NCBI RefSeq assembly: GCF_000764665.1
Contig: NZ_JRGM01000008.1
Span: forward strand, 1-56,959
From: Aeromonas lacus
GTDB lineage: Bacteria > Pseudomonadota > Gammaproteobacteria > Enterobacterales > Aeromonadaceae
DNA length: 56,959 nucleotides
Direction of reading: 5' to 3'
The translations under genes and the position numbers were made by a program. Shown here piece by piece: positions 52,862 to 56,959 of the stretch (its first letter is position 1; each line of letters begins with the position of its first letter). The notes below the pieces were generated by a model. It was not told where the DNA came from. It ran no database searches and saw only the letters and a list, made by a program, of their open reading frames with translations.

Positions 52862-52897
52862 AAAAGGGGCGTGACTCGCGAGAGTGACGCCCCTTTT
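52862..52897. terminator. Bidirectional terminator, CPXCG/VOC
   Basis: AAAAGGGGCGTGACTC (52862-52877) and GAGTGACGCCCCTTTT (52882-52897) pair over 16 positions with one mismatch around the loop GCGA. Confidence 0.92.
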
Positions 52898-52908
52898 TCG
52901 TTTCGTTG

Positions 52909-53292
52909 TCAGCGGTAGATGCTGCCCTGCCGCGATTTCGCTCTGGCCCAGAGCGTCTCGTCATCCAGATCGGTCTGGATCAGCTCGATAGGCACCCCGG
53001 CATCATTGATCACCGCCACCCGGTAATCGTCGATCGGCTCATAGGGCCCCAGGATCACCTCTTCCCCCTCGATGGCTGCCGCCAGATCATCCACCTTGAA
53101 GGCGACGTGAGGCACGGTTCTCAGTAGCGCGTGCAGCGGCGAATCATCGGTAAAGTAGTGCCACTGAACCCGAAACCGCCCCGGGTTATCCTCGGTATAC
53201 ATCCCCACCTTTTCGCTGTGGATGCCATGGGGCAAGGGCACGGCGCTGGGGATGCCGAAGTGGTGAAAGGTATAGTTCAGATCCGGTTTCAT
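52909..53292 (-). CDS. VOC (glyoxalase-like) superfamily protein
   Basis: A 127-residue single-domain protein. The start NYTFHHFGIPSAV, the middle PHVAFKVDDLAAAIEGEEVIL and the end VAVINDAGVPIELIQTD follow the beta-alpha-beta-beta-beta pattern of vicinal oxygen chelate proteins, with His in HHFG and Glu in IELIQ as likely metal ligands. The substrate is unknown. It lies 18 bases downstream of ribE on the same strand, so the two may be co-transcribed. Confidence 0.82.
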   Translation of the reverse strand: MKPDLNYTFHHFGIPSAVPLPHGIHSEKVGMYTEDNPGRFRVQWHYFTDDSPLHALLRTVPHVAFKVDDLAAAIEGEEVILGPYEPIDDYRVAVINDAGVPIELIQTDLDDETLWARAKSRQGSIYR

Positions 53293-53310
53293 CTGCGCTT
53301 TTTCCTGACA

Positions 53311-53925
53311 TCAGGCCATTCGGCTGGCCAGCACCCGCTCCACCGTATCGACGATGGCCTGGGTCTGGGGATCGATCTCGATGTTGGTCGGCCAGCCGGC
53401 GCGCACCCAGCCGAGGCTGGTGCGAGCCAGCGTCTCGGGGATCAGGTGAACGCAAAACTCCCGCTCACGCACCTCGCCGATGGTCAGGCTGATACCGTCA
53501 ATGCCGATATACCCCTTGGTCAGCACATATTTCATCAGCTCGGGGGCGAGGCGATACCACACCTGACGGTTGTTGGGGGTGTCGATCACCGAGGTCACTT
53601 CCGCCATCCCGATGATATGGCCGGACATGGCGTGACCGCCGATCTCATCGCCAAAACGGGCGGCCCGCTCCACGTTGACCTTGTCCCCCACCTGCAGCTT
53701 GCCGAGGTTGGTCAGGCGCAGGGTCTCCTGCATCAGATCGAAGCTGACCAGATCCCCTGCAATCCGGGTCACGGTGAGACAGCAGCCGTTGTGGGCCACC
53801 GAGGCACCCAGGGCCAATCCTTCGCCCCACTGCCGGCTGGGCATGCGGATCACGTGGGTACGAAATGAAGCACTCTCTTCGATGGCGACCAGCTCGGCCA
53901 CACCTTGCACAATTCCGGTAAACAT
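53311..53925 (-). CDS. ribE: Riboflavin synthase, alpha subunit
   Basis: The enzyme dismutates two 6,7-dimethyl-8-ribityllumazine molecules to riboflavin. The 204-residue protein (E. coli: 213) has the duplicated lumazine-binding fold: repeat one [13 protein letters not shown] with [14 protein letters not shown], repeat two [14 protein letters not shown] with [15 protein letters not shown], and the [24 protein letters not shown] end. ATG 53925 gives the family MFTGIVQG start with AGAGGTG upstream. No FMN riboswitch is visible before it. Confidence 0.97.
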   Translation of the reverse strand: MFTGIVQGVAELVAIEESASFRTHVIRMPSRQWGEGLALGASVAHNGCCLTVTRIAGDLVSFDLMQETLRLTNLGKLQVGDKVNVERAARFGDEIGGHAMSGHIIGMAEVTSVIDTPNNRQVWYRLAPELMKYVLTKGYIGIDGISLTIGEVREREFCVHLIPETLARTSLGWVRAGWPTNIEIDPQTQAIVDTVERVLASRMA

Positions 53926-54012
53926 CATCACCTCTTTGTTTCTGATAACACGCTCTGTTTTTTATCGCGGCCTGTGGCCGCTTCTTTTACACAATTCGTT
54001 TCATACAAACTG

Positions 54013-54915
54013 TCACACCTGCTCCGGCGCCGCTGACAGCGCCTGCACGCGAGCCCGGCGCTGGGAATGGATGACCACTATGCCAGCCAGCACGATGAGC
54101 AGACACCCCGCCATACTACTGAGGGTCGGCATTTCACCAAACATCAGATAGCCGCAGAGGGTAGAAAAAAAGATCTGGAAATAGAAGAAGGGTGCCAGAG
54201 TAGAGGCCTGCGCATACTGCATCGCCTTGATGAGACAATACTGGGAGAGCAGGGTCACCACCGGCAGCGCCAGCAGATAGGGCCAGTCGGCAAGCGCCGG
54301 AAAGCGCCACAGTGCGGGCTGCCAGCAGAGGGCGGCCATTGCCACCATCCCCAGCATGAAGCAGGTGACGATCAGGATATCGAGGGTGGTCAGACGTGGA
54401 TCCACCAGCTTGGTGAGGAGGTTGTAGCCGGTGTTGGCCAGCACAATGACCAGTGGCAGCAGGTAGTAGAGGTTCGCTTCGCCCCCGTCGGGATGAGCCA
54501 CCACCAGCACGCCAAACAGCCCCAGCAGCACGGCCGCCACCTTGGCCCGAGTCAGACGCTCCCTGAAAAAAATGACGCCGGCCACCACAAAGGCCAGCGA
54601 GCCGAGCTGGCAGATGATGGTGTAGACGCTGAGTGGCACATGGGCGAGCGCAATCACCGAGACCAGCGCACAGATCAGAAACAGCAGCGAGCGCAGCAAC
54701 AGCCAGCGATCCACCGCCAGCAGCGCCGACACGGTGCGCCTTGGCAACAACAGCAGCAGACCGAGGAAAGGAACAAAGAAGCGAAACCAGACCATCTCCA
54801 TCACGGAGTAGCCATGGAGTACCAGATATTTGTCCGCGCCATCCTTGAGCGTCAGGGCGAGAAGAGCAAACAGCGTCAGGAAGATCGCCAGTGAATTGCG
54901 CGAAGAGAGCAGCAT
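54013..54915 (-). CDS. EamA/DMT-family transporter (2)
   Basis: A 300-residue inner-membrane protein with about ten helices and two EamA repeats, including [29 protein letters not shown] and [28 protein letters not shown] (described here in pieces). It is not closely similar to the other EamA protein at 49148. The substrate is unknown. ATG 54915 is chosen; the codon before it is TTG. It lies upstream of ribE on the same strand, with an 87-base gap, so ribE could share its transcript. Confidence 0.88.
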   Translation of the reverse strand: MLLSSRNSLAIFLTLFALLALTLKDGADKYLVLHGYSVMEMVWFRFFVPFLGLLLLLPRRTVSALLAVDRWLLLRSLLFLICALVSVIALAHVPLSVYTIICQLGSLAFVVAGVIFFRERLTRAKVAAVLLGLFGVLVVAHPDGGEANLYYLLPLVIVLANTGYNLLTKLVDPRLTTLDILIVTCFMLGMVAMAALCWQPALWRFPALADWPYLLALPVVTLLSQYCLIKAMQYAQASTLAPFFYFQIFFSTLCGYLMFGEMPTLSSMAGCLLIVLAGIVVIHSQRRARVQALSAAPEQV

Positions 54916-55045
54916 CAAAGAGGCCGAAACAGGAAAAGGGGGTAACCAAACTAACGGGCTTGCCGCAAATTACAACCGCGAGACTGACAAAATGGGAGCA
55001 AAACCGCTATATTTGCTCGCCTTTTTACTTTCAAGGAAGCAAATC

Positions 55046-55252
55046 ATGATGGTTTATGAGTGCTGTGAAGCGATCCGTATCGCCTATAACCAGATTGGCT
55101 CCGGCGAGCAGGGCTACGTGCCGAAGGCCATCGCCGCCACTATCCGCGCCCTCAACGCGGTCGCCGCCGATGAGCGGGTGCCCGCCGAACTGCGTGAACA
55201 GGCCGCCTATGCGGCAGCCAACCTGCTGATCAGCGATCACGAAGACGCCTGA
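55046..55252 (+). CDS. yaeP: YaeP (UPF0253) family protein
   Basis: A 68-residue protein matching E. coli Yae[41 protein letters not shown] and the near-identical [16 protein letters not shown] ending. It is small and helical, of unknown function. AAGGAAG lies 7 bases before ATG 55046 (55049 is also possible). In E. coli yaeP lies elsewhere, next to rof, so this position beside norM is a lineage difference. Confidence 0.88.
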   Translation: MMVYECCEAIRIAYNQIGSGEQGYVPKAIAATIRALNAVAADERVPAELREQAAYAAANLLISDHEDA

Positions 55253-55316
55253 TCCCGCTGCCGGGGCGGCAACTATTTCGTCCTGGATGAATTTCAGGCT
55301 AAAATGCCTCCCCCAC

Positions 55317-55346
55317 CCTTTGCATGCCCGCCCGGGCGTGCAAAGG
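55317..55346 (+). promoter_or_regulatory. Long hairpin in norM leader
   Basis: CCTTTGCA (55317-55324) pairs with TGCAAAGG (55339-55346); a T-G wobble and GCCCG/CGGGC extend the stem to about 14 pairs with a minimal loop. It lies 54 to 83 bases before the norM start and lacks a T-run. It could be the 3' end of yaeP mRNA or a control element for norM. Confidence 0.5.
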
Positions 55347-55399
55347 CTCTTCCCGATTTCCGCTCTTTCTCTATCTATCTGATCCACTCGGAGGTGTCA

Positions 55400-56779
55400 G
55401 TGCAACGTTATTGGTCCGAGGCGAAGCAGCTCGTCCGTCTAGCCAGCCCCATACTGGTCGCCCAGGTCGCCCAGGTCGCCATGAACTTCGTCGATACCGT
55501 GATGGCGGGTCAGGTGAGTGCGGTCGATCTGGCCGCCGTGTCGGTGGCCTCCAGCTTCTGGCTACCGGTGATCCTGCTGGTGCAGGGGATCATCATGGCG
55601 CTCACCCCCATCGTTTCCCAGCTCAATGGCGCCCGCAAGCGGGATCAAATCCGCCCGGCCGTCCATCAGGGCTTCTGGCTGGCGCTCATCGTCACCCCGC
55701 TGGCGATGGTTGCGCTCTATTACAGCCCGCTGGCGCTGCAGTTCATGGATGTGGAGCCGGTGATGGCTGCCAAGACTACCGGCTACCTGCACGCCATCCT
55801 GTGGGGCCTGCCCGCCTTCGTGATGTTCCAGGTGCTGCGCAACTTCAGCGAGGGGCTCTCCCACACCATGCCCACCATGGTGATCGGTTTTGTCGGGCTG
55901 GCGGTCAATATCCCCGCCAACTACATCTTCATCCACGGTCACTTCGGCATGCCCAAGCTCGGCGGGGTCGGCTGTGGCGTCGCGACCGCCATCGTGCTGT
56001 GGGCCATGCTGCTGGCGATGATCCTCTATGTGAAGCTCTCCCGTCACTTCACCGAGATCCGCCTCTTCTCCCAGCTGGCCCGCCCCAACGGCAGCCGGAT
56101 CTGGCGACTGTTTCGCTTAGGCTTCCCCATCGCCATGGCCATCTTTTGCGAGGTGACCCTGTTTACCGTAGTGGCCCTGATGCTGGCCCCCTTCGGCGCC
56201 GAGACGGTGGCGAGTCACCAGATTGCCCTCAACTTCTCAAGCCTGGTCTTTATGCTGCCCCTCTCCATCGGGGTGGGTGTGACCATCCGGGTTGGCCACA
56301 GCATCGGCGAGGGTCAGCCTCATCACGCCCGGGTCGCAGCCCGCACCGGCCTGCTCTTGGGGATGGCCATTGCGGCCCTCACCGCAGCCCTGACGGTGCT
56401 GCTACGCGAGCAGATCGCCTCCATCTATACCGATGATCAGCAGGTGATTGCACTGGCCGCCCTGCTGCTCTTCTTTGCCGCTGTCTACCAGATCTCCGAC
56501 TCGGTGCAGGTGGTCGCGGCGGCTGCGCTGCGCGGTTACAAGGATACCCAGGCGATCTTCTACGTCACCATCGTCGCCTACTGGGGACTGGGGCTGCCGA
56601 CCGGCATGATCCTGGGTCTCACCGACTGGGTGGTACCGCGGATGGGGCCGCAGGGCTTCTGGATTGGCTTTATCGTCGGCCTCACCAGTGCCGCGCTGAT
56701 GCTGGGGGCTCGCCTGCGCCATATCTATGGTCGCTTCGCGACGCCGGAGGCGTGCACTACCCTGTCGCGGGCCCAGTAA
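55400..56779 (+). CDS. norM: MATE-family multidrug efflux pump NorM
   Basis: NorM exports cationic drugs, including fluoroquinolones, using the Na+ or H+ gradient. The 459-residue protein, about 12 membrane helices, matches Vibrio NorM: MNFVDTVMAGQVSAVDLAAVSVASSFWLP, with the FVDTVMAG motif and the helix-1 Asp, GGVGCGVATAIV, FPIAMAIFCEVTLFTVVAL and the DSVQVVAAAALRGYKDTQAIFY segment. I chose GTG 55400, 5 bases after GGAGG; the frame opens 32 codons upstream without conservation. Being close to ribE and followed by a tRNA recalls the E. coli ribC-mdtK-valVW order. Confidence 0.95.
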   Translation: MQRYWSEAKQLVRLASPILVAQVAQVAMNFVDTVMAGQVSAVDLAAVSVASSFWLPVILLVQGIIMALTPIVSQLNGARKRDQIRPAVHQGFWLALIVTPLAMVALYYSPLALQFMDVEPVMAAKTTGYLHAILWGLPAFVMFQVLRNFSEGLSHTMPTMVIGFVGLAVNIPANYIFIHGHFGMPKLGGVGCGVATAIVLWAMLLAMILYVKLSRHFTEIRLFSQLARPNGSRIWRLFRLGFPIAMAIFCEVTLFTVVALMLAPFGAETVASHQIALNFSSLVFMLPLSIGVGVTIRVGHSIGEGQPHHARVAARTGLLLGMAIAALTAALTVLLREQIASIYTDDQQVIALAALLLFFAAVYQISDSVQVVAAAALRGYKDTQAIFYVTIVAYWGLGLPTGMILGLTDWVVPRMGPQGFWIGFIVGLTSAALMLGARLRHIYGRFATPEACTTLSRAQ

Positions 56780-56854
56780 AAGCGGCAACTCGCCTGCAAA
56801 ATCAACATGCTGCGCAAGAACTGGGCAAACAGTCTCCTTTGTGCGTATGGCCTG

Positions 56855-56883
56855 TTGACAGCCTTGGGGGGCATGGGTAGTAT
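56855..56883 (+). promoter_or_regulatory. Strong sigma-70 promoter of the tRNA
   Basis: TTGACA (56855-56860, perfect) and TAGTAT (56878-56883, 4 of 6) have a 17-base spacer. A GC-rich discriminator (GCCGACC) follows, typical of stable-RNA promoters under stringent control. The predicted start is near 56890, about 53 bases before the tRNA. Confidence 0.85.
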
Positions 56884-56888
56884 GCCGA

Positions 56889-56911
56889 CCACGCCAGCAG
56901 TGCTGGCGTGG
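56889..56911 (+). repeat. Perfect 11-bp-arm palindrome in tRNA leader
   Basis: CCACGCCAGCA (56889-56899) and TGCTGGCGTGG (56901-56911) are exact inverted copies around one base. It begins at the predicted transcription start, so it would form the 5' end hairpin of the tRNA precursor or act as an operator over the start site. Confidence 0.7.
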
Positions 56912-56942
56912 TGAAACGGGTTTCTGACCCGGTTTGCAAAGT

Positions 56943-56959
56943 GGGTTTATAGCTCAGTT
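56943..56959 (+). tRNA. 5' end of a tRNA, probably tRNA-Val, cut by window edge
   Basis: GGGTTTATAGCTCAGTT has a 7-base acceptor arm, the TA at positions 8 and 9, GCTC of the D stem and AGTT of the D loop. It resembles E. coli valV/valW (tRNA-Val GAC), which also lie next to the norM homologue mdtK. The anticodon is beyond the edge, so identity rests on similarity and gene order. Confidence 0.65.

Noticed and set aside
53926..54012. FMN riboswitch before ribE
   Set aside because: The gap is too short and lacks the conserved RFN element blocks.
1..56959. CRISPR arrays, insertion sequences, integrases, restriction systems, toxin-antitoxin pairs
   Set aside because: No regularly spaced repeats, transposase or integrase motifs, methylase-endonuclease pairs or toxin-antitoxin-like gene pairs were seen.

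Overview
The window looks like a chromosomal segment of a gammaproteobacterium close to Aeromonas. This is inferred from gene content and order, the roughly 60% GC coding sequence, the 915-residue GyrA with an acidic C-terminal-domain insert, the GH19 chitinase and the periplasmic alpha-amylase. Nearly all of it is core genome in short operons separated by clear rho-independent terminators. I see no insertion sequence, prophage, CRISPR array or rRNA. One tRNA is cut by the right edge.

Layout, left to right. (1) 1-3.4 kb: minus-strand thrS-infC-rpmI-rplT translation operon; infC appears to start at ATA, and the thrS leader carries a hairpin resembling a tRNA-Thr anticodon loop. (2) 3.6-7.3 kb: a Sel1-repeat protein, a radical SAM protein preceded by a near-perfect LexA box, an unrecognised 51-residue ORF and an exported alpha-amylase. 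(3) 7.4-17.9 kb: gyrA divergent from ubiG-mupP, then nrdA-nrdB-yfaE behind two DnaA boxes and two NrdR boxes 31 bp apart, then mltA and a DUF1289 gene. (4) 18-23 kb: the fructose PTS operon fruBKA with divergent fruR and two FruR operators between them. (5) 23-29.8 kb: tyrP behind a long, structured upstream region, two orphan periplasmic binding proteins, a SnoaL-like exported protein, a MAPEG protein and rhlE. (6) 29.8-33.8 kb: aroC-prmB divergent from smrB, then a PAS-PAS-GGEEF diguanylate cyclase. (7) 34-39.4 kb: a histidine phosphatase, a GFA-fold protein, a GH19 chitinase flanked by AT-rich DNA, a Methyltransf_32 protein and a PhnA-domain protein. (8) 40.3-47.9 kb: ycgL/minCDE, two dsDNA-mimic (YciU/HI1450) paralogues flanking mtgA, cvfB followed in frame by a DUF1289-CWC protein, a UPF0149/TPR protein and a marR-DUF4250 pair. 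(9) 48-57 kb: azoR, an EamA transporter, purT, hxpB followed by a decayed second copy of its own 3' end, a CPXCG protein, a VOC protein, ribE, a second EamA transporter, yaeP, norM, and the start of a tRNA (probably tRNA-Val) behind a strong promoter.

The genes mostly serve central information processing (translation factors, gyrase, ribonucleotide reductase), cell-wall growth and recycling (mltA, mtgA, mupP, Min system), cofactor and aromatic synthesis (ubiG, ribE, aroC) and sugar or polymer use (fru, amylase, chitinase). I did not find a large unknown multi-gene system. The best leads are regulatory or small-scale: the LexA-controlled radical SAM enzyme, the thrS anticodon-mimic leader, the DNA-mimic pair, the in-frame cvfB/DUF1289-CWC junction and the diverged hxpB remnant. 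Functions are assigned from motifs and remembered family sequences; no search was run.
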